A stretch of DNA of 64,000 bases from an uncultured Coriobacteriaceae bacterium (GCA_902791035.1 CADAUA010000011.1:31723-95722); one strand, 5' to 3'. Positions 42,476-50,846 are shown, counted from the first letter of the stretch. A program made the numbers and translations. Notes: generated from the sequence alone by a model not told the origin.

Positions 42476-42771
42476 GCACCTCGGTCCTGGCTGTCACGGC
42501 ACCTCGGTCCTGGCTGTCACGGCACCTCGGTCCTGGCTGTCACGGCACCTCGGTCCTGGCTGTCACGTTTTTCTCGCATTACGTCTGTCACGGCACCTCG
42601 GTCCTGGCTGTCATGTTTTTCTCGCATTACGGGAATAGGCGGCGGAGTCCCGTGTCACCCGATCCCGCGTGACACGGGACCCGACCCCGCGTTCCGGACC
42701 AAAACGTGACAGCAGGACCGAGGTGCCGTGACACCGTGACAGCAGGACCGAGGTGCCGTGACAGCAGGTGC
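42476..42771. repeat. 23-bp direct repeats with facing inverted copies
   Basis: Four contiguous copies of GCACCTCGGTCCTGGCTGTC plus three bases start at 42476, 42499, 42522 and 42545, and a fifth starts at 42592, each of the last two followed by TTTTTCTCGCATTACG. Inverted copies with one base deleted lie at 42705-42726 and 42735-42756, plus a shortened one at 42757-42771. A TGACACGGGACCCGACCCC unit, also at 57417-57490, sits between at about 42668. The whole can fold into a very large stem. The mogA stop follows at 42780. Confidence 0.85.
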
Positions 42772-42779
42772 CGTGACGC

Positions 42780-43265
42780 TCAGCCGTCGAGCCTCTCGCC
42801 GCGGAGGATGCCGATGCCGTGCGGCAGGACGTCGATCACGGCCGAGAGGTTCTCCACCGCGGCCTTGGGGCTGCCCGGCAGGTTGACCACCAGCGTCCGC
42901 CCCGCGATGCCCGCCACCTCGCGCGACAGGCAGGCCTTGGGCGTGATTCCCATCGAGGCCGCCCTCATGGCCTCCGGGATGCCCGGCACCATGCGCTCGC
43001 ACACGGCGGCCGTGGCCTCCGGCGTCACGTCGCGCGGCGAGAAACCCGTCCCGCCGGTCGTCACCACGAGCGCCACGTCGACGGCCACCGCCTCGCGCAG
43101 CGCCGCCTCGATCGCCGGCCGGTCGTCGGGCACGATGCGCGAGCCCACCACCCGATAGCCCTTGTCGGTGAGAAAGCCGACCAGCGCCGGTCCGCTCGCA
43201 TCGGGTCGCTCGCCTGCGGCCGAGCGGTCGCTCACGGTGATGACCTGTGCGCTGAACTTGTCCAT
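42780..43265 (-). CDS. mogA: Molybdopterin adenylyltransferase/MoaB-Mog domain protein
   Basis: This enzyme adenylylates molybdopterin before metal insertion. The 161-aa product shows the MPT-binding motifs VITVSDRSAAGERPDASGP, LVVTTGGTGFSPRDVTPEA and LVVNLPGSPKAAVENL in the standard MogA/MoaB order. The ATG at 43265 has GGAGAGGA upstream. It is the last gene of the minus-strand molybdopterin operon that includes the MoeA-like, moaC-MOSC and moaA genes. A repeat at 43291-43319 separates it from the MoeA-like gene. Confidence 0.9.
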   Translation of the reverse strand: MDKFSAQVITVSDRSAAGERPDASGPALVGFLTDKGYRVVGSRIVPDDRPAIEAALREAVAVDVALVVTTGGTGFSPRDVTPEATAAVCERMVPGIPEAMRAASMGITPKACLSREVAGIAGRTLVVNLPGSPKAAVENLSAVIDVLPHGIGILRGERLDG

Positions 43266-43290
43266 GACGATCCTCTCCGCAAACAAGGAG

Positions 43291-43319
43291 CAAACAAAGG
43301 GGGTACTCCCCCGTGTTTG
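43291..43319. repeat. Family A GTAC palindrome
   Basis: CAAACAAAGGGGGTACTCCC plus CCGTGTTTG forms an imperfect palindrome, 12 nt after the stop of the MoeA-like gene and 25 nt before the mogA start. Confidence 0.75.
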
Positions 43320-43331
43320 GCAGACAGGGAC

Positions 43332-44426
43332 TCACTTCCCGAAGGGGCAGCGCGGGAAGGTGCAGGGCTTGCAGCGCAGGCAGAGGCCGCCCTCCCCCAT
43401 GTGCGTGATGTCGGAGCGCCGCACCGGCACGCCGGCCGCGATGCGGGGGAGCACCAGGTCGAAGACCGTGGCCGCGTTGTACATGGCGCAACCGGGAAGC
43501 CCCAGCACGGGCACGCCGCCCGCCTCGGTGGCACCGGCACTGCCCTCCTCGCCGTCGAAGTAGCCCACGAGCAGCATGGCCCCCGGCAGGACCGGCGCCC
43601 CGTACGACACGATCCGCGCACCAGCGCGCTTGATGGCACCGGGGGTGTTGTCGTCGGGGTCCACGCTCATGCCGCCCGTGCAGACCACCAGGTCCACGCC
43701 AGCCGCGCGCGCCTCGTTTATGGCCCCGGTCACGGCCTCGATGTCGTCGCCAGGCGTGGCACGCCAGGTCACCTCGATGCCAAAGGCCGCGAGTTTGGCC
43801 TCCACGACCGGCGTGAACTTGTCCTCTATGAGGCCGCTCGCCACCTCGGAGCCCGTGGCCACCACCGCCGCCGTGCGCAGCTTCCAGGGCGCCACGCGCA
43901 TGAGGGCCCCGCGCGCCGCCACGTCCGCCGCGGCCTCGGCCGCCGCCACGACCTCCTCGCGCACCACCAGCGGGATCACGCGCGTGCCCGCCAGGGCGTC
44001 GCCCTCGCGCACGGCAAAGCCGCCCTTGCGCGTGGCCACCATGACCTCGTTTGTGTCGTTCACGGCGTCGAGACGGGCCGTGTCCACCAGAAAGACGCCG
44101 TCGCAGGAAGCCTCGATCCCGATCTTGCCCTCACTGGGCGCCCCGGACGCCCGGCAGCCCGGCCCCAGGCACAGCGCCGCCAGTCGCTCGGCCGCATCGT
44201 TCTCGTGGAGCATGCCGGGCTCCATCTCCCACACGTAGAGGTTGACCTTGCCCATGGAGAGAAGGACTGGCACGTCCTCGGCCGTGACCACATGGCCCTT
44301 GCGGAAGCGCGGGCCCTTGCAGCGCGGCAGCTCGTGGCCCTCGGCGTCCGTGCCGCCAGGCAGGATCTGCGTCATGTCGTGGCAGAGCACGTGGCCCACC
44401 GCGTCCTCGGTCCTTATCAGCTTCAT
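43332..44426 (-). CDS. Molybdopterin-binding protein, MoeA-like, with Cys-rich C-terminus
   Basis: This 364-aa protein ends in an MPT-binding (MoCF) domain: VVATGSEVASGLIEDKF near residue 200, LVVCTGGMSVDPDDNTPGAI, and VLGLPGCAMYNAATVFDLVL. The N-terminal ~170 residues differ from canonical 400-aa MoeA, as in the shorter clostridial relatives linked to selenium-dependent molybdenum hydroxylases. The tail CLRCKPCTFPRCPFGK has four Cys and might bind a metal or Fe-S cluster. It probably inserts molybdate or carries molybdopterin. The ATG at 44426 follows a GGGATGAGAAG stretch. Repeats bound it on both sides inside the operon. Confidence 0.82.
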   Translation of the reverse strand: MKLIRTEDAVGHVLCHDMTQILPGGTDAEGHELPRCKGPRFRKGHVVTAEDVPVLLSMGKVNLYVWEMEPGMLHENDAAERLAALCLGPGCRASGAPSEGKIGIEASCDGVFLVDTARLDAVNDTNEVMVATRKGGFAVREGDALAGTRVIPLVVREEVVAAAEAAADVAARGALMRVAPWKLRTAAVVATGSEVASGLIEDKFTPVVEAKLAAFGIEVTWRATPGDDIEAVTGAINEARAAGVDLVVCTGGMSVDPDDNTPGAIKRAGARIVSYGAPVLPGAMLLVGYFDGEEGSAGATEAGGVPVLGLPGCAMYNAATVFDLVLPRIAAGVPVRRSDITHMGEGGLCLRCKPCTFPRCPFGK

Positions 44427-44454
44427 CTTCTCATCCCTTTCCCGGCACTGGGGT

Positions 44455-44519
44455 GGGCACCAGGGGGTACCCCCTTGCTGCCCGATTTCGGGCACCAGGG
44501 GAGTACCCCCCTAGTGCCC
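44455..44519. repeat. Two family A GTAC palindromes
   Basis: Two GGGCACCAGGGG...GTAC...CCC palindromes (44455-44483 and 44490-44519) lie side by side, ending 9 nt before the stop codon of the moaC-MOSC gene. They occupy the whole spacer within the operon. Confidence 0.85.
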
Positions 44520-44528
44520 ACCCCCGAC

Positions 44529-45563
44529 TCACATCCCGACCACGCGCACGGTATCCCCGGCGCGCACCGTGCCGCCGCGGACCACCACGCAGAATATCCC
44601 CTTTGTGGGCATCACGCACATGCCCGTCTTGCGGCGGATCTCGCAGTCGTTGTGGCAGGTCTTGCCGATCTGCGTGACCACCAGGAGCGCCGGCCCCACG
44701 GCTAGCATGGTCCCCACGGGCAGCTCGTGCACGGCGATGCCGCGCGTGAGGACGTTCTCCGCAAAGTCGCCCGGGCCCAGGTCCGGCCAGCCGCCGGCTC
44801 GCATGAGGTCCACCGACTCGTCGGCCAGGAGGCTCACCTGACGGTGCCAGTTGCCGGCGTGGGCGTCGCCCGCGATGCCCTGGCTCACCACGAGCTCGAT
44901 CGCATCCACGGGATGCTTGCGCTCGCCCTTGCGCTCCGAAAGACAGACGGCAGCCACCGTTCCCGCAGGTAGGGAGGCTGCCGGGTTGGGCGACAAGGAC
45001 GCGGCCTTCTCTCCCGCGGCATCGGTGCCCACGGTACCGGCGCACGCGGGCCCCTCGCCCGCCCGCACGAAGTGCCCCGACTTGCCGCCGTCCTTCTCCA
45101 GCAGGCGGACCTGGTCGATGACCATGTCGCGCTGGTGGGCCTTGCACATGTCGTAGATGGTGAGGCCGGCCACGCTCGCGGCCGTGAGGGCCTCCATCTC
45201 CACGCCCGTCTCGCCCACGCACTTGCACGTGGTCTCGATGGCCACGCCGTCCGCCTCCAGCGAGAAGTGCACGTCGACCCCCGTGAGCTGCAGGGGATGG
45301 CACATGGGCACGAGCTCCCAGCAGCGCTTGGCGGCCATGATGCCGGCCACCTGCGCCACGGCCAGGACGTCGCCCTTGCGGGTCCTGCCCTCGCGCACCA
45401 GCTCGAGCGTCGAGGCGTTCATGCGGACCTTGCCTGCGGCACGCGCCACGCGAAAGGTCTTGTCTTTGCTGGTCACGTCCACCATGCGGGCGCGGCCCTG
45501 GTCGTTGAAGTGCGTGAGGGGAGCCCCCTCGGCGTCTGTGGCCACCCCAGCTGCATCGGCCAT
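44529..45563 (-). CDS. moaC: MoaC-MOSC fusion protein (cyclic pyranopterin monophosphate synthase plus MOSC domain)
   Basis: Residues about 15-165 are MoaC, which with MoaA makes cyclic pyranopterin monophosphate: [33 protein letters not shown], and [24 protein letters not shown] motif [20 protein letters not shown]. After a linker of about 35 residues, residues about 200-344 are a MOSC domain: [20 protein letters not shown] and the cysteine in [15 protein letters not shown] proteins handle sulfur or molybdenum cofactor. The fusion puts an early and a late cofactor step in one chain. The start lies one nt after the moaA stop with AGGAGG, so it is coupled to moaA. Confidence 0.9.
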   Translation of the reverse strand: MADAAGVATDAEGAPLTHFNDQGRARMVDVTSKDKTFRVARAAGKVRMNASTLELVREGRTRKGDVLAVAQVAGIMAAKRCWELVPMCHPLQLTGVDVHFSLEADGVAIETTCKCVGETGVEMEALTAASVAGLTIYDMCKAHQRDMVIDQVRLLEKDGGKSGHFVRAGEGPACAGTVGTDAAGEKAASLSPNPAASLPAGTVAAVCLSERKGERKHPVDAIELVVSQGIAGDAHAGNWHRQVSLLADESVDLMRAGGWPDLGPGDFAENVLTRGIAVHELPVGTMLAVGPALLVVTQIGKTCHNDCEIRRKTGMCVMPTKGIFCVVVRGGTVRAGDTVRVVGM

Positions 45564-45564
45564 C

Positions 45565-46932
45565 TCAGCCTCCTATCTCGTTCATGCCGCGGGCCGACTG
45601 GCTGCCCTCGCGGCTGCTGTCGCTCGCATCCATATGATGCCCCTCCGGCTTGGCCTCGATGCCGCGGCGGATGGCGTCGACAAGGGCTTCGCCGTGCAGG
45701 CCGCGCAGGGGGATCTCCGCCGCCGAGTGCAGGCAGGGCTTGAGCATGCCGTCCGAGGTCACCCGGATGCGGTTGCACTGGCTGCAGAATCGGTGGCCCA
45801 TGGGGCGGATGAGGCCGATGCGGCCCGCCCAGCCGGGCACCTGGTAGAGCTCGGCCACGCCGGGGTCGGGGGGCGGGACGGCTCGCGGGACATCCGGGAC
45901 GCTTAGCCCGCGGTAAGCGTCCGGGGTTTCCCGATCCGGGACTTCCATGCCGCTTAGCCCACCATAAGCGTCCGGGGTTTCCCGATCCGGGACGGTCGCG
46001 CCGCTTAGCCCGCGGTAAGCGTCCGGGTCATCCCGATCCGGGACGGTCGCGCCGCTTAGCCCACCGTAAGCGTCCGGGGTTTCCCGATCCGGGACGGTCG
46101 CGCCGCTTAGCCCACCGTAAGCGTCCGGGATGTCCCGATCCGGGACGGTCGCGCCGCTTAGCGGGATCGCAGCCGATGCCCCAACCGGCACCGCGTCGGG
46201 CACCGCCTCCAGCACCCGCTCCGCCGGCACGAAGCGCGCCTGCGGCCAGTTCGCGCTGGGGCCGAGCGGCATGAGCTCGATGAAGCGCACGTCGATGGGC
46301 AGGTCGCGTGCCAGGCCGGCCACGCGCGCGACCTCGTCGTCGTTGAAGCCGCCCACCAGCACGCAGTTGACCTTCACGCCAGGGGTGCCCTCGCCAGGGG
46401 TGAACTTGCCGGCGCCGCCCTTGCCGGCGCCGCCCTCGCCGGCGCCGCCCTTGTCTCCCGAGAAGCCTGCGTCGAGCGCCGCGTGCAGCCCCGCCAGCGC
46501 GTCCTCCAGCCGCCCGCCGCGCGTGATCCGCGCGTATCGGGCGGGGTCCAGCGTGTCCAGGCTCAGGTTCACGCGCGAGAGCCCCGCCGCCCGCAGGTCG
46601 GCCGCCAGGGGCGAAAGGAGCGTCCCGTTGGTTGTCATGGCCACCTCGCGCACCCCAGGCACCCCGGCCAGCATGCGCACCAGGTCCACGATCCCGCGCC
46701 GCACCAGGGGCTCGCCGCCCGTGAGCCGCACCTTGGTCACCCCGAGCGACGCCGCGGCGTCTACGACCTCGCGCAGTTCCTCGAAGCTCAGGATGTCCTG
46801 GTGGCGCAGCATGGGCACGCCGCCCTCGGGCATGCAGTAGCGGCAGCGGAGGTTGCAGCGGTCCGTCACGGAGAGGCGCAGGTAGTTGATGCGCCGGCCA
46901 TAGCCGTCGCGCGTGACGTCCTTCTCGCTCAC
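45565..46932 (-). CDS. moaA: GTP 3',8-cyclase MoaA with two in-frame insertions
   Basis: This radical SAM enzyme starts molybdopterin synthesis from GTP. The N-terminal cluster is C26-x3-C30-x2-C33 (CNLRCRYC), GGEP is near residue 72, and the C-terminal GTP-side cluster is [18 protein letters not shown]. The chain ends in the functional GG. It has 455 residues against about 330 usual. One insert (residues about 159-184) is Gly/Ala/Lys-rich. The other (about 258-345) is five 17-residue repeats of [17 protein letters not shown]. Removing both restores family length. The GTG start overlaps the modC stop by 4 bp (GTGA), with GGGAGG upstream. Confidence 0.92.
   Translation of the reverse strand: MSEKDVTRDGYGRRINYLRLSVTDRCNLRCRYCMPEGGVPMLRHQDILSFEELREVVDAAASLGVTKVRLTGGEPLVRRGIVDLVRMLAGVPGVREVAMTTNGTLLSPLAADLRAAGLSRVNLSLDTLDPARYARITRGGRLEDALAGLHAALDAGFSGDKGGAGEGGAGKGGAGKFTPGEGTPGVKVNCVLVGGFNDDEVARVAGLARDLPIDVRFIELMPLGPSANWPQARFVPAERVLEAVPDAVPVGASAAIPLSGATVPDRDIPDAYGGLSGATVPDRETPDAYGGLSGATVPDRDDPDAYRGLSGATVPDRETPDAYGGLSGMEVPDRETPDAYRGLSVPDVPRAVPPPDPGVAELYQVPGWAGRIGLIRPMGHRFCSQCNRIRVTSDGMLKPCLHSAAEIPLRGLHGEALVDAIRRGIEAKPEGHHMDASDSSREGSQSARGMNEIGG
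45900..46164 (-). repeat. 51-bp tandem repeat inside moaA
   Basis: Five exact-period copies start at 45900, 45951, 46002, 46053 and 46104, with a partial sixth at 46155. The unit begins CGCTTAGCCCRCSGTAAGCG, which is palindromic, and contains CCCGATCCGGG, also palindromic. The period of 51 is 17 codons, keeping moaA in frame. Similar CGCTTA/TAAGCG palindromes occur outside genes at about 29709-29790. Confidence 0.9.
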
Positions 46933-48035
46933 CGTTCGCCTCCCGCCGTCCGCGTGCCAAGAGCGTCAGGCACTCTTGGCATGGCATCCCCCGCAAGGGG
47001 CATCACGCACGCAGCCGGCGCCATCAGGGTGAAGGCGCTCGGCCGGCCCAGCCGGGCCCAGGCGTCCTTCTCCAGCTCGTAGCGGATGAGCCCGCCGCCC
47101 GGCGTGCGCACCATGGCGATTATGGAGAAGGTGCTGTCGATCACGCGCTCCACCTTCACGGGGATGGCGTTGGGCGCATCCGGCCTGGCGGGCTCGAAGT
47201 AGTGCGCGCGCACGCCCACGCTGGTCACGTCCGCGCTCACGGGAAGACTGGTGCGCAGGGTGACGCCCCAGTCCACGCATTCCAGCAGGCCAGGCCCCAC
47301 GACGCGCACGGCCGAGAAGTTCTTGCACCCGCTGATAAGTGCCGCGGCCACCGTGCGCGGCTGGGCAAAGAGGTCGCGCACCTGCTGCTTGGGCTCGGAG
47401 CGGCCGTTTGATATGACACACACGGTGTCGCACATGCGGTAGACCTCGTCGCGGTTGTGCGACACGAGGATGGCCCCGCCCGGGTACCCACGCAGGAGGT
47501 CCGTCATCTCGAGCTCTATCTGCCAGCGCAGGTAGCCGTCCAGCGCGGAGAAGGGCTCGTCCAGCAGGATGAGCTCCGGCGAGCCGGCCAGCATGCGGGC
47601 CATGGCCACGCGCTGGCGCTGGCCGCCGGAGAGCTCCGCCGGCCGGTGCTGCTCCAGGCCCGTCAGGCGCATGGCGGCGATCTGCTCCGCCGCCCGGGCG
47701 CGGCGCTCCTCGCGGGTGCCGCCCAAGGCGCCAGCCATCACGTTCTGTTCCACCGTCATGGTGGGAAAGAGGGCGTAGCTCTGGAAGAGGTAGCCCACGC
47801 GGCGCTCGCGCGGCGGCAGGTCCACGTGGGCGGCGCTGTCGAAGAGCACCCGGTCGTTGAGGACGATGCGCCCTGCGTCCGGCCGTACCAGCCCCGCGAT
47901 GGACCTCAGCGTCATGGACTTGCCGCAGCCCGAGGGGCCGAGAAGGGCCAGCATCTCGCGGGAGTCGTCCACCTGGAAGGCCACCTGCAGCCGGAAGTCC
48001 CCCAGGCGCTTCTGGATGTCCACACTAAGCGGCAT
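46929..48035 (-). CDS. modC: Molybdate ABC transporter ATP-binding protein
   Basis: The 368-aa ATPase energises molybdate import. Walker A is GPSGCGKSMTLRSIAG near residue 35, the signature LSGGQRQRVAMARML, Walker B ELILLDEPFSALD, and the H-loop LVSHNRDEV. A C-terminal regulatory domain of about 130 residues follows. The ATG at 48035 follows GAGGGGAGG and overlaps the modB end by 11 bp. The stop overlaps the moaA start (GTGA). The last ~17 codons are read through a TGCCA-type palindrome, giving a tail with no counterpart in ModC. Confidence 0.92.
   Translation of the reverse strand: MPLSVDIQKRLGDFRLQVAFQVDDSREMLALLGPSGCGKSMTLRSIAGLVRPDAGRIVLNDRVLFDSAAHVDLPPRERRVGYLFQSYALFPTMTVEQNVMAGALGGTREERRARAAEQIAAMRLTGLEQHRPAELSGGQRQRVAMARMLAGSPELILLDEPFSALDGYLRWQIELEMTDLLRGYPGGAILVSHNRDEVYRMCDTVCVISNGRSEPKQQVRDLFAQPRTVAAALISGCKNFSAVRVVGPGLLECVDWGVTLRTSLPVSADVTSVGVRAHYFEPARPDAPNAIPVKVERVIDSTFSIIAMVRTPGGGLIRYELEKDAWARLGRPSAFTLMAPAACVMPLAGDAMPRVPDALGTRTAGGER
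46955..46981. repeat. TGCCA-type palindrome inside the 3' end of modC
   Basis: TGCCAAGAG (46955-46963) and CTCTTGGCA (46973-46981) are exact inverted repeats around GCGTCAGGCA-like DNA. They encode MPRVPDALG near the ModC C-terminus. Related copies overlap stop codons at 39478-39504 and 50816-50846. Confidence 0.8.
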
Positions 48036-48711
48036 GGCGCCCTCCCCTCGCACGCTCCCGGGACCGTCCCTCCAGGAGGTTGAGGGCCAGGAGGACCACC
48101 GCGCTTATCGCCAGGTTGACGAGCACCCACCGGAGGGCAGCCGCGTCGTCGCCCGTGCGCCAGAGCTGGTAGACCGTGGTGGACACGGTCGCCGTGACGC
48201 CCGGCGTGTAGCCCGCCACCATGGACGTGGCGCCGTACTCCCCCAGGGCGCGCGCGAAGGCCAGCACCGCACCGGCGATGACGCCCTGCCGACAGCTCGG
48301 CATCTTGATGCGCCAGAAGACCCAGGCCTCGCGGTGGCCCAGGGTGCGGGCGGCGTCGGCCAGGTCCTCGTCGAAGGACTCGAAGGCGCCGCGCACCGTG
48401 CGGTACATGAGGGGGAAGCTCACGACCACGGTAGCCGCGACGGCAGAGTACCAGGTCATGGTGAGGCGGATGCCCAGGGCGTCCAGGACCCAGGCGCCCA
48501 GGGGGCGGCGGGGGCCCAGCACGAGCAGCAGCAGGAATCCCACCACCGTGGGCGGGAGCACCAGCGGCAGGGTGAGCACCACGTCGAGGGCGCCCTTGAC
48601 CACGCGCGGGGCACGGGCCACCAGGTTTGCCAGCCAGATGCCCAGGAAGTAGACCGCCACCGTGGAGATGGCGGCTATCCTGAGCGAGTTTATGAGCGGA
48701 TACCAGTCCAT
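48025..48711 (-). CDS. modB: Molybdate ABC transporter permease
   Basis: This 228-aa inner-membrane permease has about five to six transmembrane helices and the conserved PPTVVGFLLLLVLGPRRPLG region near residue 60. The coupling EAA-type loop reads DAARTLGHREAWVFWRIKMP near residue 150. The ATG at 48711 has AGGAAG five nt upstream and matches family length; an extension to 48735 lacks support. It lies between modA and modC, with a family A repeat before it. Confidence 0.92.
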   Translation of the reverse strand: MDWYPLINSLRIAAISTVAVYFLGIWLANLVARAPRVVKGALDVVLTLPLVLPPTVVGFLLLLVLGPRRPLGAWVLDALGIRLTMTWYSAVAATVVVSFPLMYRTVRGAFESFDEDLADAARTLGHREAWVFWRIKMPSCRQGVIAGAVLAFARALGEYGATSMVAGYTPGVTATVSTTVYQLWRTGDDAAALRWVLVNLAISAVVLLALNLLEGRSRERARGGRHAA

Positions 48712-48729
48712 ACGCTTCCTCGATAGGTC

Positions 48730-48758
48730 GGGCACCAGGGGGTACTCCCCTGGCGCCC
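48730..48758. repeat. Family A GTAC palindrome
   Basis: GGGCACCAGGGGGTACTCCC plus CTGGCGCCC forms a near-perfect palindrome between the modA stop (25 nt away) and the modB start. It could set the ratio of binding protein to permease by protecting the modA mRNA end. Confidence 0.85.
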
Positions 48759-48783
48759 ATGACAGCGCCGGTCTTATCGGCAG

Positions 48784-49671
48784 CTAGTCGGCCAGCGGGG
48801 TGAAGCCCACCTCCTCGAAGCAGGCAGAGGCCTCGGGACCCTTGAGGAACTCGAGGTAGGCCTTGGCGGCGTCCAGGCTCTTGGAGGCCTTGAGGGCCGC
48901 GGCGGGATAGACCACGCGGCCGCACATCTCCTCGGTGGCCTCGTCCACGACGGTCAGCCCCGCGGAGTGGGCGTCAGTGGCGTAGATGACGCCGCAGTCG
49001 ACGGCCGCCTCGCTCACCTGGGTCGTGACCTCCTTTACGTTGGTACCGTAGGTGATAAGGCCGGCGTTGGCCAGGGCCTCCTCGTCCAGACCGTAGTAGG
49101 CCAGGATCTTCTGGGTGTACTGGCCCACGGGCACGTCGGAGTTGCCCATGGCAAGGAGGACGTCAGCGGTCCCGGTGCTTGCCGCCGCCTTGAGCCGCTC
49201 GACCAGGTCGTCGAAGCTGGTGATGCCCTTGGGGTTGCCCTCGGGCACGCAGAGGGTGACCTTGTTCTCCAGGATGTCAAAGCGGGTGGAGTGGTCCACG
49301 AAGTCCAGGCCCTCGTCGTTGCCGGAGGCGGCCTCCGCGTCCAGCTGGTTCATCTGCTTCTGGCCGGCGGAGATGAAGACGTCGGCCGCGGCGCCCTGCT
49401 CTATCTGGGTCTTGAGGGTGCCGGAGGAGTCGAAGTTGTACTGGAGCGCCACGTCGGCCGCCTGCTCGGCATACTTGTCGCCCGCGGCCTGGAGCGACTC
49501 CGTGAGGCTGGCGGCGGCAAAGACGTAGAGGGTGGTGGGCTCGGCCGTGGCGCCGGTGCCGCCGGCGTCCGTGCTCGCAGCGGAGTCGGCGGAGCCGCCC
49601 CCGCAGGCGGCGAGCGTCATGCCCGCGAGCGCGGTCGTGGCCAGGAAGGTCCGGCGGGTGATGCCTTGCAT
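48784..49671 (-). CDS. modA: Molybdate ABC transporter substrate-binding lipoprotein
   Basis: This 295-aa binding protein captures molybdate (or tungstate) outside the membrane. The signal peptide has a twin-arginine start (TRRTFLATTALAGM) and a lipobox LAAC, then a Gly/Ser/Ala linker. The mature domain opens LYVFAAASLTESLQ, the ModA signature, and shows QGAAADVFISAGQKQMNQL and VPVGQYTQKIL. A Tat signal on a lipoprotein implies folding before export. It heads modA-modB-modC-moaA-moaC on the minus strand, linking metal uptake directly to cofactor synthesis. Confidence 0.92.
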   Translation of the reverse strand: MQGITRRTFLATTALAGMTLAACGGGSADSAASTDAGGTGATAEPTTLYVFAAASLTESLQAAGDKYAEQAADVALQYNFDSSGTLKTQIEQGAAADVFISAGQKQMNQLDAEAASGNDEGLDFVDHSTRFDILENKVTLCVPEGNPKGITSFDDLVERLKAAASTGTADVLLAMGNSDVPVGQYTQKILAYYGLDEEALANAGLITYGTNVKEVTTQVSEAAVDCGVIYATDAHSAGLTVVDEATEEMCGRVVYPAAALKASKSLDAAKAYLEFLKGPEASACFEEVGFTPLAD

Positions 49672-49738
49672 GGTGGTACCTCTTTCGTGCCGTGCCTATC
49701 TCCCAACGCCCCGCGGGGCGAAGGTATCAAAGTTCTAA

Positions 49739-49789
49739 CGTGACAGAAGCTCCGACCCTGCGTGACAGAGGGTCTGACCCCGTGTCACG
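49739..49789. repeat. TGACA/GGGTCTGACCCC repeat after xdhC
   Basis: GTGACAGAAGCTCCGACCCT, then GTGACAGAGGGTCTGACCCC and GTGTCAC form two adjacent imperfect units that reach into the last codons of xdhC. The motif is related to the in-gene repeat at 8016-8099 and the one at about 56031-56060. Confidence 0.65.
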
Positions 49790-50801
49790 CGGTCGGCTGG
49801 TGGGGACGGACGGGGCGCAGCTCCGCGCGGCAGCGGATCATCTGCGCCGTTATGGAGACCGCGATCTCCGCGGGCGTCACGGCCAGGATGTCTTCGCCGA
49901 TGGGCAGGTGCACGGCGTCGGCGTCGGCCCGGACAACACCCCTCGCCACGATGGAGTCCCGCGCGAAGGCGGCCTTGCGACGGCTGCCGATGCAGCCCAC
50001 GTAGGCCGGGTGGCACGGCACCACCTGCGCGAGGACGTCGACGTCGGCCATGTGGCCGTGGGTGAGGACGACCGCGTAGTCGCGCGCCGTGGGGAGAAGG
50101 TCCGCCGGCAGGGCCCTGAAGTCCACCAGCCGCACCTCGCGCGCGGCCGGGAAGACCTCCGGGCGCGCCAGCTCCGGCCGGTCGTCCACGACCACCGGCA
50201 CCCAGCCCGTGGACGCGAGCAGCGGCACGAGCGCCTGGCCCACATGGCCGCCGCCATACACGTAGCAGCGGGCGTCGGGCGCGATGGGCTCCACATAGGT
50301 ACGGGTGGCCTCGGACCAGGCGGGATCCGTGCCGAAGGGGTCCACCGGCGCCACGGGCTTGTCCACCAGGTCGAGGCGCGGGTGGGCCGGGTCGTCCCAG
50401 TGCTCCACGACCCAGGCGAGCGACCCCACCGCGAGGACCTTGGACAGTCGCCGCAGGTAGGGAAGGGCCTCCGCCGGCTCCAGGCGGCACACGCCGAGGA
50501 GGGCGTCGCCCCCGCAGGCCATGCCCGTGCGCTCGTGGGTCTCCCACACGAGCGAGGCGGGCTCGGCGCCCGCGAGCACCGCATGGCCGCGCTCGATGGC
50601 AATCTGCTCGATGCGGCCGCCGCCCACGGTGCCGATGAAGGAGCCGTCGGCCAGCACCGCCAGGCGGGCGCCCGCGCCGCGCGGCATGGAGTCGCGCGTG
50701 GCGAGGATGCTGGCCAGCGAGAAGGCCCGTCCCGCCTGGGCCTCGCCCAGGAGCCGGTCACAGAAGGCCTGGTCGCGCATGGTGTCTTTGGAGTCGTTCA
50801 T
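49785..50801 (-). CDS. xdhC: XdhC/CoxI family molybdenum hydroxylase maturation factor
   Basis: This protein binds sulfurated molybdenum cofactor and inserts it into xanthine-dehydrogenase-type enzymes. The 338-aa product has an N-terminal XdhC domain (LASILATRDSMPRGAGARLA; GTVGGGRIEQIAIE) and a C-terminal Rossmann domain (RCYVYGGGHVGQALVPLLA) with YVGCIGSRRKAAF. The ATG at 50801 follows GGAGGAACC. It lies downstream of selD and yqeB, consistent with selenium-containing hydroxylases. No hydroxylase subunit is in the window. Confidence 0.9.
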   Translation of the reverse strand: MNDSKDTMRDQAFCDRLLGEAQAGRAFSLASILATRDSMPRGAGARLAVLADGSFIGTVGGGRIEQIAIERGHAVLAGAEPASLVWETHERTGMACGGDALLGVCRLEPAEALPYLRRLSKVLAVGSLAWVVEHWDDPAHPRLDLVDKPVAPVDPFGTDPAWSEATRTYVEPIAPDARCYVYGGGHVGQALVPLLASTGWVPVVVDDRPELARPEVFPAAREVRLVDFRALPADLLPTARDYAVVLTHGHMADVDVLAQVVPCHPAYVGCIGSRRKAAFARDSIVARGVVRADADAVHLPIGEDILAVTPAEIAVSITAQMIRCRAELRPVRPHQPTA

Positions 50802-50815
50802 GGTTCCTCCTTTTG

Positions 50816-50846
50816 TGTCACAGAAGTGTCTGACACTTCTGTGACA
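50816..50846. repeat. Perfect 31-bp palindrome supplying the selD stop codon
   Basis: TGTCACAGAAGTGTC, one central base, and its exact reverse complement. On the minus strand it encodes the last SelD residues (LSQKCQTLL) and the TGA stop. It is the same motif as the arms of the composite elements at 4161-4287 and 6897-7022. Confidence 0.9.

Noticed and set aside
42476..42614. CRISPR-like 23-bp repeats
   Set aside because: No spacers between four of the five copies, and no cas genes.
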